A stretch of 64,000 nucleotides of DNA from Bacteroides acidifaciens (GCF_903181435.1 NZ_CAEUHO010000001.1:2294001-2358000); one strand, 5' to 3'. Counted from the first letter of the stretch, positions 1 to 9,246 are shown. Numbers and translations are program-made. Notes: generated by a model not told the origin, from the sequence alone.

Positions 1-119
1 TAGCGTGAAGCGGTAAACCCTGCCGTTCACCAGCCCGGTTTTACACCTGCGCCCCCGGCGGTTCGTTACTCCGCTGCAAAGTAACGGTGATTTATAATGC
101 TGTAAAATAGGCAGTTGGT

Positions 120-154
120 GGACAAATCGGGACAGCACAGGACAAATCGGGACA
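120..154. repeat. Two 15-bp direct repeats upstream of traA
   Basis: The 15-mer GGACAAATCGGGACA occurs at 120-134 and again at 140-154, a 20-bp period. It lies in a gene-free stretch before the tra operon. In CTnDOT-type elements this is roughly the space between the mobilization genes and traA, so a transfer-origin or regulatory role is possible. That role is inference only. Confidence 0.6.
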
Positions 155-189
155 AGGTTTTCAGGGGACGTTTTTTCTCCCTTTTTTTG

Positions 190-400
190 CATCGGATTTC
201 AAGATTGAAAGCAAGATTGAAAGAAATATTCCAATCAGGAAAGAATGATTGAAAGCATGATTTCAAGAAAGCATGATTGCATTATTTCAATATTCCAAGA
301 AAGCATGAAAGCAGGAAAACAAGATTGAAATAAAACAGTCTTTCAATATTTCAAGATTGCAATATGGAAACAAAGAAAGCTATATGGCTGGATTGATTGA
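190..400. repeat. Degenerate ATTGAAA/AAGAAAGC repeat tract before traA
   Basis: The tract is built from short variants of AAGATTGAAA, AAGAAAGCATGA and ATTTCAATATTCC that recur many times on the + strand, giving a purine-rich leader with little coding potential. I see no convincing gene in 1-428. The tract may be the leader or control region of the tra operon. Confidence 0.5.
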
Positions 401-428
401 AAGCAATAAATAAATCTATCAACCAATA

Positions 429-1211
429 ATGAACGAAAGCAATATGGAAAACGAGAAAACACCCCTTTATGTCGCCTTTTCCACCCAAAAGGGCGGGGTC
501 GGCAAAACAACCTTTACCGTGCTGGCGGCGAGTTACCTCTACTATCTCAAAGGCTACGATGTGGCGGTGGTCGATTGCGACTACCCGCAACACTCCATTG
601 CCGGAATGCGAAAGCGGGATGCCGAGCAGGTCGGGGCTGATGAAGATTACAAGCGCATGGCGTATGAACAGTTTACCCGGCTGGGGAAGAAAGCCTACCC
701 GGTACTGTGCAGTTCACCCGAAAAGGCGATTGCAACGGCTGACGAACATATAGCCGCCGGACACGTGCTGGATATTGTCTTTTTCGACCTGCCCGGCACG
801 GTGAACAGCGAGGGCGTGATAAACTCCCTTGCGGGCATGGACTACATCTTCACCCCCATTTCCGCCGACAAGGTGGTGCTGGAAAGCAGCCTGTCGTTCG
901 CAATGGCTATCCAAAAACTACTGGTGAGGAATGAAGCCTGCCGACTTGCCGGGCTGTACCTCTTTTGGAATATGGTGGACGGGCGGGAGAAAACAGACCT
1001 TTACACCGCCTACGACAAGACGATTAAGGAACTGGAACTGCCACTGATGAAAACCTTTATCCCCGATACCAAACGCTACAAAAAGGAACTGGTGGCGGAT
1101 AAAAAGGCGGTGTTCCGCTCCACGCTCTTTCCCGCCAGCCGCCCGCTGGTAAGGGGAAGCAACTTGGAAGAACTGATAACCGAAATAGTGTACTACATCA
1201 AATTAAAATGA
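429..1211 (+). CDS. traA: TraA-like ParA-family ATPase of a Bacteroides conjugative element
   Basis: ParA/MinD-type P-loop ATPase, 260 aa. The deviant Walker A motif KGGVGKTT is at residues 21-28, followed by the VVDCDYPQ segment typical of ParA (Walker A' region). This protein family is the first gene of the tra operon in CTnDOT-type Bacteroides conjugative transposons. Its exact role in transfer is not settled; partition-like ATPases of this kind may help place the DNA or the transfer machinery. An alternative start at 444 (MENEK) would shorten it by five residues. Only one base separates it from the next, truncated tra gene, so it was the head of an operon that is now cut by the insertion sequence. 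Confidence 0.85.
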   Translation: MNESNMENEKTPLYVAFSTQKGGVGKTTFTVLAASYLYYLKGYDVAVVDCDYPQHSIAGMRKRDAEQVGADEDYKRMAYEQFTRLGKKAYPVLCSSPEKAIATADEHIAAGHVLDIVFFDLPGTVNSEGVINSLAGMDYIFTPISADKVVLESSLSFAMAIQKLLVRNEACRLAGLYLFWNMVDGREKTDLYTAYDKTIKELELPLMKTFIPDTKRYKKELVADKKAVFRSTLFPASRPLVRGSNLEELITEIVYYIKLK

Positions 1212-1212
1212 T

Positions 1213-1311
1213 ATGGCAAAGCAAAGCGGCGGGATGCTGGAAAATTTAAAGTCGATTGACCCACTATTATACTCTAAATTGACCCATCAAAAAAATATTA
1301 GATTTAAATAA
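1213..1311 (+). pseudogene. Truncated second tra gene (traB-like start) fused in frame to the IS end
   Basis: An ATG one base after the traA stop opens a frame reading MAKQSGGMLENLK, then runs without a stop into the IS21-family terminal repeat and ends at 1309-1311. Only about 12-13 codons belong to the original gene. Position suggests traB (a DUF3408-type protein in CTnDOT-like operons), but too little remains to prove it. The rest of the gene does not reappear on the other side of the insertion sequence. Confidence 0.6.
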
Positions 1312-1366
1312 AGAAAAATGCATTTTAACCCGGGTCATTTTCAATTATAATAATCTACAATATATA

Positions 1367-2140
1367 CTATTTCTTTTTAGCATTAATCTTTCTTACAGAA
1401 TCCCCGGTAAGTTCAATCTTGTGTGCTGTATGTACAATTCTGTCCAGGATTGCGTCAGCTACTGTAGGATCACCAATTGCATCATACCAGCTTTCGACAG
1501 GAAGTTGTGATGTTATTATGATTGATTTTAATCCGTGTCTGTCTTCTATTATTTCCATAAGGATTGACCTTTCCCTGGCATCCAGTCCTATAAGAAACAG
1601 ATCGTCAAGAATCAGCAGTTGACACTTTTCTATTTTTTTCATCTCAGATTCTATAGTGCCCTTGTTTTTGGCAATTTTAAGCTGTCCCATAAGCTTTGAC
1701 GCATTTGAATACAAAGTCTTTATTCCATTCTTACATGCCTCATATCCTATGGCTGAAGCTATATAGCTTTTACCTGTACCGGAGCTTCCCGTGATGAAAA
1801 CATTCTGTCCGTCTCTTATAAAATCAAGAGATGCAAGTCTCTCAAGCTGGTTACGGTCAAGGTTACGTTTTATGGTATAGTCTATTTTTTCCATATATGC
1901 CTTATATCTGAAGTTTGCAGACTTTATCAGTCTCTCAATGCTTACATTGCGTCTGTAATCATATTCGCTTTCAAGAAGCCATTTAAGAAACTCATCGTTT
2001 GTCATACCATCAGAGGATGTGGTCCTGCAGTCATTTCTATATGTTTCAAGCATGCCGTAAAAACGTAACTTGGAGAGTAGTTCCATTATTCTGTCCATAT
2101 TTTTTCCGACAGTTCTGCTTGTTTTATTATTACTTGTCAT
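1367..2140 (-). CDS. istB: IstB, ATP-binding helper of IS21 transposition
   Basis: DnaC/IstB-like AAA+ ATPase, about 257 aa from the chosen start. Walker A is GSSGTGKSY and Walker B is LLILDDLF. The ATG at 2140 (MTSNNK) is preferred over the longer frame because it overlaps the istA stop by 11 bp, the usual coupled arrangement in IS21 elements. IstB assembles on target DNA and stimulates the IstA transposase. It looks intact. Confidence 0.9.
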   Translation of the reverse strand: MTSNNKTSRTVGKNMDRIMELLSKLRFYGMLETYRNDCRTTSSDGMTNDEFLKWLLESEYDYRRNVSIERLIKSANFRYKAYMEKIDYTIKRNLDRNQLERLASLDFIRDGQNVFITGSSGTGKSYIASAIGYEACKNGIKTLYSNASKLMGQLKIAKNKGTIESEMKKIEKCQLLILDDLFLIGLDARERSILMEIIEDRHGLKSIIITSQLPVESWYDAIGDPTVADAILDRIVHTAHKIELTGDSVRKINAKKK

Positions 2141-3695
2141 TTTTATCCATGTTTTTAGAGTTAAAATAATCCTTGCCTCTGAGATTTCTGTGTTTGGGGG
2201 TAAGTTCGGGAGCCTGTCCCTCCATCTGTACATGATACTTCTCATCTTCCCTGTTTACCAGAATACTTTCAAGTTCGTTGTACCCGAACATACCGAATTC
2301 CATTGCCACCTGGCATGAAAGAACCACCCTGTCATGTCCGAAACGCTCCACAAGACTTAATATACCATCGGCTGAACGTACGGCCTGGACCGGATATTTC
2401 TTGGCAACGGCCACACGCTTTATGTACTCTTCCAATACCGGATCAATTTCACATGCCTTGCGGTATATATCATCCATTCTGATTCTGTATTCATGTAGCA
2501 CTCCCGAAAGTTTGTGGGACGGTTTTTCTGAATAAGTGAAAGGTGTATCATCCCTGCGATGTGTCGTTATGTGTCTGAACTTATGATATATCTCCACTGT
2601 GTCCCCATCATACAGTAATTCTACAGTATCGCCGATATACTCTTTAGGAACACTGTAATAGTGATTGTTAAGCGATACATAACTGTTTCTCATGACAGTT
2701 GCCGTTTTCCGGCTTTTTGATATAAATTTTGTTGCCGGCAATGTATGCAGCCTGTCTTTCTCGACTTCGAGGAAACGTTCCCGACGGCTGTAGTTGCGAT
2801 TGTACATCTTTCGGCTGTTCAACGCATCCGTATGCTTCATTATTTCTATGTTCAAGGCTTCAAGATCATTGAATTTCAATCCCGTCATCTTTGAATACAC
2901 CTCCCTGTAGAGCAGTCTTACAGCATTCTCAACCAGAGCTTTGTCTTTAGGCTTTCGTACTCTTGCCGGGAAGACAACACATCCATAATGGTCTGCAAAT
3001 GCAGCAAAGTCGTCATTGATTACAGGTTCAACACCTCCAGGCTTTGTTACGGCTGATTTCAGGTTGTCTGGAACTATGGCATTGGGGACACCTCCAAAAT
3101 AATGGAAAGCATTTTCACATGCCTGGATAAGGTGTTCTTTCTTTTGTGATGGTACAGCCTCGTAATAAGTAATCTGGCTGCATGGAAGTATAGCGGCAAA
3201 TACTTCTACGGGAACCTTATTGCCTGTTTTTTCGTATGAGAGATAAAGTTTGTCGCCGGCAAAATCCACATACATCTGATCACCGGCTATATGATCTATG
3301 CGTCCAACAGGAATCTTTACTTCCCTTTCTCGTCTGATATATAAACAAAAAGAACAGTAGCTGTAACCTTGTGGACGATTTTTAAGATATTCCTCATACA
3401 AAGACCTTCTTGTTGTCCCACGGACCTTAAGTCGTTTCATGTAATCAGGTATACGTTCTTGAAGATACTTATACTCTGCAGAGCCAGACGATTCTTTGTC
3501 AGTCTCCGTACCGAAAAGCTCATGCAGATGCTGCTCGTCCATTTTCAACAGACGCTCAAGTTCTATACCCATATCTTCGTATATACGGATATAACGTTTG
3601 ACTGTATTACGTGAAACAAGGAGAGAAGAACTGATACCGCGGATACTCATTCCTGACTGATAACACCGCAGTATGTGCTTGATTCTTATTTTCAT
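2130..3695 (-). CDS. istA: IstA, DDE transposase of IS21 family
   Basis: Transposase of 521 aa, full length for IstA. The N-terminus is a helix-turn-helix (MSIRGISSSLLVSRNTVKRY). The catalytic core has the expected acidic residues: D in YVDFAGDKLYL, D in IVPDNLKSAV and E in PKDKALVENAVR. It is the first gene of the two-gene IS operon and overlaps istB by 11 bp. No frameshift or stop is seen, so the element is probably still active. Confidence 0.93.
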   Translation of the reverse strand: MKIRIKHILRCYQSGMSIRGISSSLLVSRNTVKRYIRIYEDMGIELERLLKMDEQHLHELFGTETDKESSGSAEYKYLQERIPDYMKRLKVRGTTRRSLYEEYLKNRPQGYSYCSFCLYIRREREVKIPVGRIDHIAGDQMYVDFAGDKLYLSYEKTGNKVPVEVFAAILPCSQITYYEAVPSQKKEHLIQACENAFHYFGGVPNAIVPDNLKSAVTKPGGVEPVINDDFAAFADHYGCVVFPARVRKPKDKALVENAVRLLYREVYSKMTGLKFNDLEALNIEIMKHTDALNSRKMYNRNYSRRERFLEVEKDRLHTLPATKFISKSRKTATVMRNSYVSLNNHYYSVPKEYIGDTVELLYDGDTVEIYHKFRHITTHRRDDTPFTYSEKPSHKLSGVLHEYRIRMDDIYRKACEIDPVLEEYIKRVAVAKKYPVQAVRSADGILSLVERFGHDRVVLSCQVAMEFGMFGYNELESILVNREDEKYHVQMEGQAPELTPKHRNLRGKDYFNSKNMDKNDK

Positions 3696-3882
3696 TCTTT
3701 AAAATTTTATTCAGTTAATAATACCGGGTTAAAATGCTTTGTAAAGTACGAAAACAAGACTGAAATATGGTAATTATACAGGGGCAATTTTTATTATAAT
3801 CACAGCGGATCAGTTTCGGTTATAAAGGTGGGTCAGAAGACTTTTATAATAGTGGGTCAATCGACTTTAAATTTTCCAATAG

Positions 3883-3898
3883 GTAACGATTTAGTAAC
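3883..3898 (+). repeat. GTAAC repeat pair near the element end
   Basis: GTAAC occurs at 3883-3887 and 3894-3898, followed by AAACTTTG. The same pattern, with three GTAAC copies, appears at 63187-63215 in front of the AraC-type gene near the other end of the window. This suggests related regulatory DNA was once present at both places. It lies in the 147-bp remnant between the insertion sequence and the tRNA gene. Confidence 0.4.
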
Positions 3899-3956
3899 GA
3901 AACTTTGTCTTTTACCGTACTTTTGAAGTCTTGGAAGCCGGACTTTCGGGCAATAA

Positions 3957-3989
3957 AAAAAGCCACAAATCATTGATTTGTAGCTTTTT
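3957..3989 (+). terminator. Hairpin at the ICE end beside tRNA-Ser
   Basis: The stem pairs 3957-3970 with 3976-3989, with one mismatch and loop CATTG; a T-run closes it on the + strand and an A-run opens it. A closely related hairpin is at 60073-60104, beside the second copy of the attachment core, so it belongs to the element end rather than to the tRNA. Confidence 0.65.
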
Positions 3990-4018
3990 GTCCGCTTACT
4001 GACCATTTCTGTCCAGTA

Positions 4019-4038
4019 AGTTCAGCGGAGAGACAGGG
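4019..4038. other. Attachment-site core (att) at the tRNA-Ser 3' end
   Basis: The 20-mer AGTTCAGCGGAGAGACAGGG covers the 3' end of tRNA-Ser plus a few downstream bases. It is repeated exactly, in the same orientation, at 60134-60153. Tyrosine-recombinase elements commonly integrate into tRNA 3' ends and duplicate this part. Here the element lies on the low-coordinate side, downstream of the minus-strand tRNA. Confidence 0.65.
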
Positions 4039-4110
4039 ATTCGAACCCCGGGTACCTCGCAGTACAACGGTTTTCAAGACCGCCGCAATCGACCACTCTG
4101 CCACCTCTCC
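4026..4110 (-). tRNA. tRNA-Ser (anticodon UGA)
   Basis: On the minus strand the 5' acceptor strand GGAGAGG (4110 downward) pairs with TCTCTCC near 4027-4033, with G as discriminator. The anticodon loop CTTGAAA lies between GCGGT and ACCGT, giving anticodon TGA. A long variable arm and the T-loop GGTTCGAATCC are present, as expected for serine tRNA. No CCA is encoded. It is intact despite the adjoining element. Confidence 0.95.
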
Positions 4111-4294
4111 AAAACTTCCTTTTCAGAAGTGCTTTTCGTTAAAAGCGGTGCAAAGGTACGAACTTTTTTTAAACATGCAAGAGTTTCCACGAAAAAAATT
4201 CGAAAAGATTTCCTAAGGATAGCAATATCTAGGTATTTTATGTTGAAAAGCATAAAATAGAGCATATTTATGCCGATTATATGAAAAATGATTG

Positions 4295-4302
4295 TAACTT
4301 TG
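4295..4302 (+). promoter_or_regulatory. -7 box (TAACTTTG) of the pflB operon
   Basis: An exact match to the Bacteroides -7 consensus TAnnTTTG, 47 bp before the pflB ATG. No good -33 TTG is at the ideal spacing. Confidence 0.6.
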
Positions 4303-4349
4303 TGCGCTCTAAAGAAAAGGACAACTACAACCTCTAATTTTATCATTTT

Positions 4350-6578
4350 ATGGAATTAAATAAAATCTTTAAAGATGGTCTTTGGAGCAGCGAAATCAAT
4401 GTCAGGGATTTCGTAAGTCATAACATTACTCCGTACTACGGAGATGCCTCTTTCCTCGAAGGGCCTACCGAACGCACAAAAGCCGTATGGAACCGCTGCC
4501 TCGAAGCACTGGCAGAAGAAAGAGCAAACAATGGCGTCCGCTCTCTTGACAATGTTACCGTATCTACCATCACTTCCCACAAAGCCGGATATATCGACAA
4601 GGAAAACGAACTGATTGTCGGTCTGCAAACAGACGAACTGCTGAAACGTGCTATCAAGCCTTTCGGCGGTATCAACGTAGTGAGCAAGGCTTGCCACGAA
4701 AACGGTGTGGAAGTGGACGACCGCGTAAAAGATATATTCACTCACTACCGCAAGACGCACAACGATGGCGTATTCGACGTATATACCGAAGAAATCCGCT
4801 CGTTCCGCTCACTGGGATTCCTTACCGGACTTCCCGACAACTATGCCCGCGGACGTATCATCGGCGACTACCGCCGTATGGCTCTTTATGGTATCGACCG
4901 ACTGATTGAAGCCAAGAAAGAAGACTTGCGCAACCTTACCGGCCCGATGACCGAAGCCCGCATCCGCCTGCGAGAAGAAGTGGCAGAGCAAATCAAGGCT
5001 TTGAAGGAAATGAAGGTAATGGGCGAATACTACGGACTCGACTTGAGCCGTCCTGCCTACACTGCACAAGAAGCAGTACAATGGGTATACATGGCTTACC
5101 TTGCTGCCGTAAAAGAACAAGACGGTGCTGCCATGTCACTGGGCAATGTCTCCTCGTTCCTCGACATTTATATGGAATATGAATTGAGCAAAGGAACTAT
5201 CACAGAATCATTCGCACAGGAGTTGATCGACCAGTTTGTCATCAAACTACGTATGGTGCGCCACCTACGTATGCAATCTTACAACGACATCTTTGCCGGC
5301 GACCCGACATGGGTAACCGAATCTCTGGGCGGACGCCTCAACGACGGACGCACAAAGGTAACAAAGACTTCTTTCCGCTTCCTGCAAACACTGTACAACC
5401 TCGGTCCTTCACCGGAACCGAACCTGACGGTACTATGGAGCCCGGAACTGCCAGAAGGTTTCAAAGAATTCTGCGCAAAGGTATCTATCGATACTTCTTC
5501 CATCCAATACGAGAATGACGACCTGATGCGCGAAGTGCGCCAATCGGACGACTACGGAATCGCCTGCTGTGTATCTTACCAGGAAATCGGAAAACAAATC
5601 CAGTTCTTCGGCGCACGTTGCAACCTAGCTAAAGCCCTGCTGCTTGCCATCAACGGCGGACGTTGCGAAAACACAGGCACGGTCATGGTGAAAAACATCC
5701 CCGTACTGACCAGCGACACGCTGAACTTCGAAGAAGTAATGAGCAACTACAAGAAGGTATTGATTGAAATCGCCCGTGTCTACAACGAAGCGATGAACAT
5801 CATCCACTATATGCACGATAAGTATTACTACGAAAAGGCACAGATGGCTCTCGTAGATACCAACCCGCGCATCAACCTTGCTTACGGTGTAGCCGGACTT
5901 TCCATTGCGCTTGATTCACTGTCAGCTATCAAATATGCGAAAGTTACCGCCCGCCGCAACGACATCGGTCTGACGGAAGGTTTCGACATCGAAGGCGAAT
6001 TCCCTTGCTTCGGAAATGACAATGACAAGGTAGACCACCTGGGTGTTGACCTGGTATATTTCTTCAGCGAAGAATTGAAGAAGCTCCCGATTTACAAGAA
6101 TGCCCGTCCTACCCTTTCATTGCTGACAATCACTTCTAACGTGATGTACGGTAAGAAGACCGGAGCCACTCCCGACGGACGTGCCAAAGGCGTTGCCTTC
6201 GCTCCGGGTGCCAACCCGATGCACGGACGCGACAAGAACGGTGCTATCGCCTCTCTGAGCTCCGTAGCGAAACTTCGTTACCGTGACTCACAGGACGGTA
6301 TCAGCAACACTTTCTCCATCGTTCCGAAATCACTGGGAGCTACCACAGAAGACCGCATAGAGAACTTGGTCACTATGATGGACGGCTACTTCACCAAAGG
6401 TGCTCACCACTTGAACGTAAACGTTCTGAACCGTGACATGCTTTATGACGCAATGGAACATCCTGAGAAATATCCGCAGCTTACAATCCGCGTTTCTGGT
6501 TATGCCGTAAACTTCGTGAAGTTGAGCCGCGAACACCAACTGGAAGTTATCAGCCGTAGCTTCCACGAACGTATGTAA
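4350..6578 (+). CDS. pflB: Formate C-acetyltransferase (pyruvate formate-lyase)
   Basis: Glycyl-radical enzyme, 742 aa, full length. It converts pyruvate plus CoA to acetyl-CoA plus formate in anaerobic mixed-acid metabolism in the cytoplasm. The adjacent catalytic cysteines are C406 and C407 (IACCVSYQ), and the C-terminal radical loop RVSGYAVNF places the radical glycine at G717. The activating enzyme gene follows after 14 bp, so the two form an operon. The start at 4350 gives a normal N-terminus and follows a good -7 box. Confidence 0.97.
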   Translation: MELNKIFKDGLWSSEINVRDFVSHNITPYYGDASFLEGPTERTKAVWNRCLEALAEERANNGVRSLDNVTVSTITSHKAGYIDKENELIVGLQTDELLKRAIKPFGGINVVSKACHENGVEVDDRVKDIFTHYRKTHNDGVFDVYTEEIRSFRSLGFLTGLPDNYARGRIIGDYRRMALYGIDRLIEAKKEDLRNLTGPMTEARIRLREEVAEQIKALKEMKVMGEYYGLDLSRPAYTAQEAVQWVYMAYLAAVKEQDGAAMSLGNVSSFLDIYMEYELSKGTITESFAQELIDQFVIKLRMVRHLRMQSYNDIFAGDPTWVTESLGGRLNDGRTKVTKTSFRFLQTLYNLGPSPEPNLTVLWSPELPEGFKEFCAKVSIDTSSIQYENDDLMREVRQSDDYGIACCVSYQEIGKQIQFFGARCNLAKALLLAINGGRCENTGTVMVKNIPVLTSDTLNFEEVMSNYKKVLIEIARVYNEAMNIIHYMHDKYYYEKAQMALVDTNPRINLAYGVAGLSIALDSLSAIKYAKVTARRNDIGLTEGFDIEGEFPCFGNDNDKVDHLGVDLVYFFSEELKKLPIYKNARPTLSLLTITSNVMYGKKTGATPDGRAKGVAFAPGANPMHGRDKNGAIASLSSVAKLRYRDSQDGISNTFSIVPKSLGATTEDRIENLVTMMDGYFTKGAHHLNVNVLNRDMLYDAMEHPEKYPQLTIRVSGYAVNFVKLSREHQLEVISRSFHERM

Positions 6579-6592
6579 TCTATCTACTCTAT

Positions 6593-7321
6593 ATGACGAT
6601 AAACGTACATTCATACGAAAGTATGGGAACATTCGACGGGCCGGGCTTACGGCTCGTCGTTTTTCTTCAAGGTTGCAATTTCCGCTGCCTGTATTGCGCC
6701 AACCCCGACACAATAGCCGGAAAAGGAGGCACACCTACCCCACCGGAAGAAATCGTCCGTATGGCTATGAGCCAACGTCCTTTTTTCGGGAAACGCGGCG
6801 GAATCACTTTTTCAGGCGGAGAACCTACGTTTCAAGCGAAAGCGCTAGTCCCGCTGGTTCGCGAGCTAAAAGAGAAAGGGATTCATGTCTGCATAGACAG
6901 CAACGGCGGCATCTGGAATGAAGATGTGGAAGAGCTTTTCAAACTGACCGACCTCGTATTGCTTGATATCAAAGAGTTCAACCCTGCCCGCCATCAGACA
7001 CTGACCGGAAGAAGCAACGAACAGACCATCCGCACAGCGGCATGGCTCGAAGAAAACGAGAAACCTTTCTGGCTGCGTTATGTATTAGTACCCGGATACA
7101 GCGATTTTGAAGAGGATATCCGCCAACTGGGGGCAGCTTTGGGAAAGTACAAAATGATTCAACGGGTAGAAATCCTGCCTTACCATACGCTGGGCGTACA
7201 TAAATACGAAGCCATGGAACAGGAATATAAGCTGAAAGACGTAAAAGAAAATACCCCCGAACAACTTGAAAAAGCTGCGGGAGTATTCAAAGAGTATTTT
7301 GCTACTGTGGTGGTCAATTAA
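6593..7321 (+). CDS. pflA: Pyruvate formate-lyase activating enzyme (radical SAM)
   Basis: Radical SAM activase, 242 aa. The [4Fe-4S] motif is C28-x3-C32-x2-C35 in GCNFRCLYCANPD, and the GGEP-type motif FSGGEPTF follows. It installs the glycyl radical on PflB under anaerobic conditions. It is co-transcribed with pflB (14-bp gap). An inverted repeat (7303-7314 with 7321-7332) overlaps its stop codon. Confidence 0.95.
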   Translation: MTINVHSYESMGTFDGPGLRLVVFLQGCNFRCLYCANPDTIAGKGGTPTPPEEIVRMAMSQRPFFGKRGGITFSGGEPTFQAKALVPLVRELKEKGIHVCIDSNGGIWNEDVEELFKLTDLVLLDIKEFNPARHQTLTGRSNEQTIRTAAWLEENEKPFWLRYVLVPGYSDFEEDIRQLGAALGKYKMIQRVEILPYHTLGVHKYEAMEQEYKLKDVKENTPEQLEKAAGVFKEYFATVVVN

Positions 7322-7332
7322 CCGCCACAGTA
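7303..7332 (+). terminator. Stem-loop spanning the pflA stop codon
   Basis: The arms 7303-7314 and 7321-7332 pair over 12 positions (one G-T pair) with a 6-base loop. There is no T-run after it, so it may act in mRNA stability rather than as a classical terminator. Confidence 0.4.
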
Positions 7333-7449
7333 ATAATAGATAAAAGACAACATACATCATGACAAATGTTTTTTATCCGACAGACTATAAACCGTATCCA
7401 ATAATAAGTTCACAAAACTGCATTCAGCCTTCAGTTTCATTCCCCGTTT

Positions 7450-7579
7450 GAAACACTTTGTTTCTCGGTGTGAAACGAAGTGTTTCACTGCTTGAAACGA
7501 ATTGTTTCACACCGAGAAACGGATAGTTTCACTGGAAGAAACAATTTTTGAAACTACAAGAAACAATTTTTGAAACTAC
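7450..7579. repeat. Cluster of GTTTC/GAAAC inverted and tandem repeats
   Basis: The pentamer GAAAC and its complement GTTTC recur about a dozen times. A 17-bp perfect inverted repeat pairs 7460-7476 with 7504-7520 around smaller palindromes, and a 22-bp unit is repeated in tandem at 7536-7557 and 7558-7579. It fills the space between the convergent genes pflA and the AAA-ATPase/nuclease gene. There are no equal spacers, so it is not a CRISPR array. Confidence 0.85.
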
Positions 7580-7603
7580 ATTATTCAATTCAGAGTACAA
7601 AAA

Positions 7604-7636
7604 AGCCATTCCAAAGAAGCGGGCTCCGGAATGGCT
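7604..7636. terminator. Bidirectional terminator between pflA and the AAA-ATPase gene
   Basis: AGCCATTCC (7604-7612) pairs with GGAATGGCT (7628-7636). It is preceded by an A-run and followed by CTATTTTAT, and lies between two convergent genes. Confidence 0.6.
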
Positions 7637-7663
7637 CTATTTTATATTATACTCAATGAACGA

Positions 7664-9223
7664 TTAAACTACTTTATATTCACCAATATTACGTTCTTCA
7701 GCATTAAAAGAAACTCCCACTTTTACTAGCTCACGCCCGTCTGTCCGGTAAGGTAGCAAATAGCCTTTTTCATCTATTTGTTTCAGAGCTTCGTCTACTG
7801 TTCCTTCCAGTTTAAACTCAAAAACATAAATGCGGTCTTTTGTTTTCACCACGGCATCGGCACGACCTTTCGCGCTACGGACTTCTGCATCTACATATTG
7901 TCCCATCAACTTAAAGACAAGATAGAAAATAACCTGATAATGACGTTCAGTCTTTGTGTTCAATTCGTAGGGAATGTCAGCAAAGAATGATTTCATACGT
8001 TCCATAAAGGAATGAACGTCGCCCGACTGAAGTTCACGGACAAACTTAACAGCATTAAAATCTGTTTCATCAGAAGATATGGGGGTATAATAGGGTATCA
8101 GGAATTTAAGGAAACCATATTTTACCTCATCATTCGGAAAACCCAGCGTATATAGGTTCAATGATTTATCAAAGTTTTTAATGGTCAGATAACCACTTTG
8201 GTAAATCATCGGAAGGGGATTTTTGGTCTCTGCACGGTATTCGGCAAATCCTGAACTTCCTACTTCCAAGCCATCTATCAGCAAACGTAAATCATAATCG
8301 CTTTGCTTCAGCAGGTCTACAAGATAGGTAGGAGTACCAGTCTGAAACCAGTAATTATCAAACATTAATCCATCAAAGACATTGAGTACACTGAAGGGAT
8401 TAAATAGCCCTTCTTCGCTGTATGTAAAGTGATAGCCATCATACATCGCTGTCATTTTATCGACTGTATCTTCAAAGGACATCTCCTGCACTTCTGCCAA
8501 CCGCTCCAACTCGGGAGTAAATGTGGATACTAATTCTTTTTTAGTAATACCACAGATATTGGCGTATGGAATCTTCATGCTAATATCATTCAGTTGATTC
8601 AAATCACTAAACACACTTACTTGGGCAAATTTTGTGACTCCTGTCAAGAATATAAACCGGAGATAGCGGTCGGAACTTTTCAGTACACCATAAAAGGCTT
8701 TCAGAATACGACGGTATTCATCCAACAGGTTCTCATCTAAAAGGGCTTGCAGCAAAGGTTTATCATACTCATCAACCAATACCACAACTCCTTTTCCAGT
8801 TTTCAGGTAGGCTTGCTCAATGATATAACTAAAACGTTCTTCAGGACTACGGTCTTTCTTCTCATCACCATATACGGCTTCCCATTTCTCCAAATACTGG
8901 TTTAGCATGGCGACCAAATCTGCCGCCGTCTCATATTTCTTCGCATTCAAATCAAGATGCAGAACCGGATATTGCTCCCATTTCGTCTCTAACTTTTCAA
9001 TTGCCAAGCCTTCAAAAAGGTCTTTACGACCCTGAAAGTAGGCATCAAAAGTGGAAATTAGCAGACTTTTGCCAAAACGACGAGGACGACTAAGGAAATA
9101 AGGCTTTCCCGTATTTATTATTTGCCACAAAATAGCCGTTTTATCTACATAAAGGAAACCGCCCTTACGTATATTTTCAAATGTCTGTATCCCTATCGGC
9201 AATTTACGTTCCAATGTATTCAT
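7664..9223 (-). CDS. AAA-ATPase-like / PD-(D/E)XK nuclease-superfamily protein
   Basis: A 519-aa protein of the two-domain family common in Bacteroides (AAA-ATPase_like PF09820 plus PD-(D/E)XK PF08011, assigned from memory of the family). The P-loop-like motif SRPRRFGKSLLIS is at about residues 44-56, and a Walker B/sensor-like VVVLVDEYDKPLL follows near residue 145. Near the C-terminus, GRADAVVKTKDRIYVFEFKL supplies the D...ExK nuclease signature. Function is unknown; defence, mobile-element or DNA-processing roles have been suggested for the family. A -7 box TATATTTG lies at 9247-9254. A paralogue of the same architecture is at 26975-28696; both sit beside repeat-rich DNA. Confidence 0.85.
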   Translation of the reverse strand: MNTLERKLPIGIQTFENIRKGGFLYVDKTAILWQIINTGKPYFLSRPRRFGKSLLISTFDAYFQGRKDLFEGLAIEKLETKWEQYPVLHLDLNAKKYETAADLVAMLNQYLEKWEAVYGDEKKDRSPEERFSYIIEQAYLKTGKGVVVLVDEYDKPLLQALLDENLLDEYRRILKAFYGVLKSSDRYLRFIFLTGVTKFAQVSVFSDLNQLNDISMKIPYANICGITKKELVSTFTPELERLAEVQEMSFEDTVDKMTAMYDGYHFTYSEEGLFNPFSVLNVFDGLMFDNYWFQTGTPTYLVDLLKQSDYDLRLLIDGLEVGSSGFAEYRAETKNPLPMIYQSGYLTIKNFDKSLNLYTLGFPNDEVKYGFLKFLIPYYTPISSDETDFNAVKFVRELQSGDVHSFMERMKSFFADIPYELNTKTERHYQVIFYLVFKLMGQYVDAEVRSAKGRADAVVKTKDRIYVFEFKLEGTVDEALKQIDEKGYLLPYRTDGRELVKVGVSFNAEERNIGEYKVV

Positions 9224-9246
9224 TGCATCTTCAAATTAGTGTACCA

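Larger units (their letters stand above)
1238..3878 (-). mobile_element. IS21-family insertion sequence
   Basis: A complete two-gene element (istA-istB, minus strand) bounded by long inverted repeats. Positions 1238-1271 match the reverse complement of 3845-3878 almost perfectly, starting TGGAAAATTTAAAGTCGATT. Because AAATTT inside the repeat is its own complement, the true ends could instead be about 1248 and 3868. Sub-terminal copies of TTGACCCA, and a 13-bp inverted pair at 1321-1333 and 3724-3736, fit the multiple transposase sites usual for IS21 elements. No target-site duplication is evident outside 1238/3878; within the alternative limits the palindromic AAATTT could mimic one. Confidence 0.9.

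Noticed and set aside
66..266. 66-codon minus-strand frame before traA
   Set aside because: Covers repeat-rich DNA and has no family resemblance or plausible promoter.
4356..4760. 134-codon frame antisense to pflB
   Set aside because: pflB is full length with catalytic residues; the antisense frame reflects its codon bias.
7450..7579. Possible CRISPR array
   Set aside because: Repeat units are only 5-22 bp, irregularly spaced and mostly inverted, with no spacers and no cas genes in the window.
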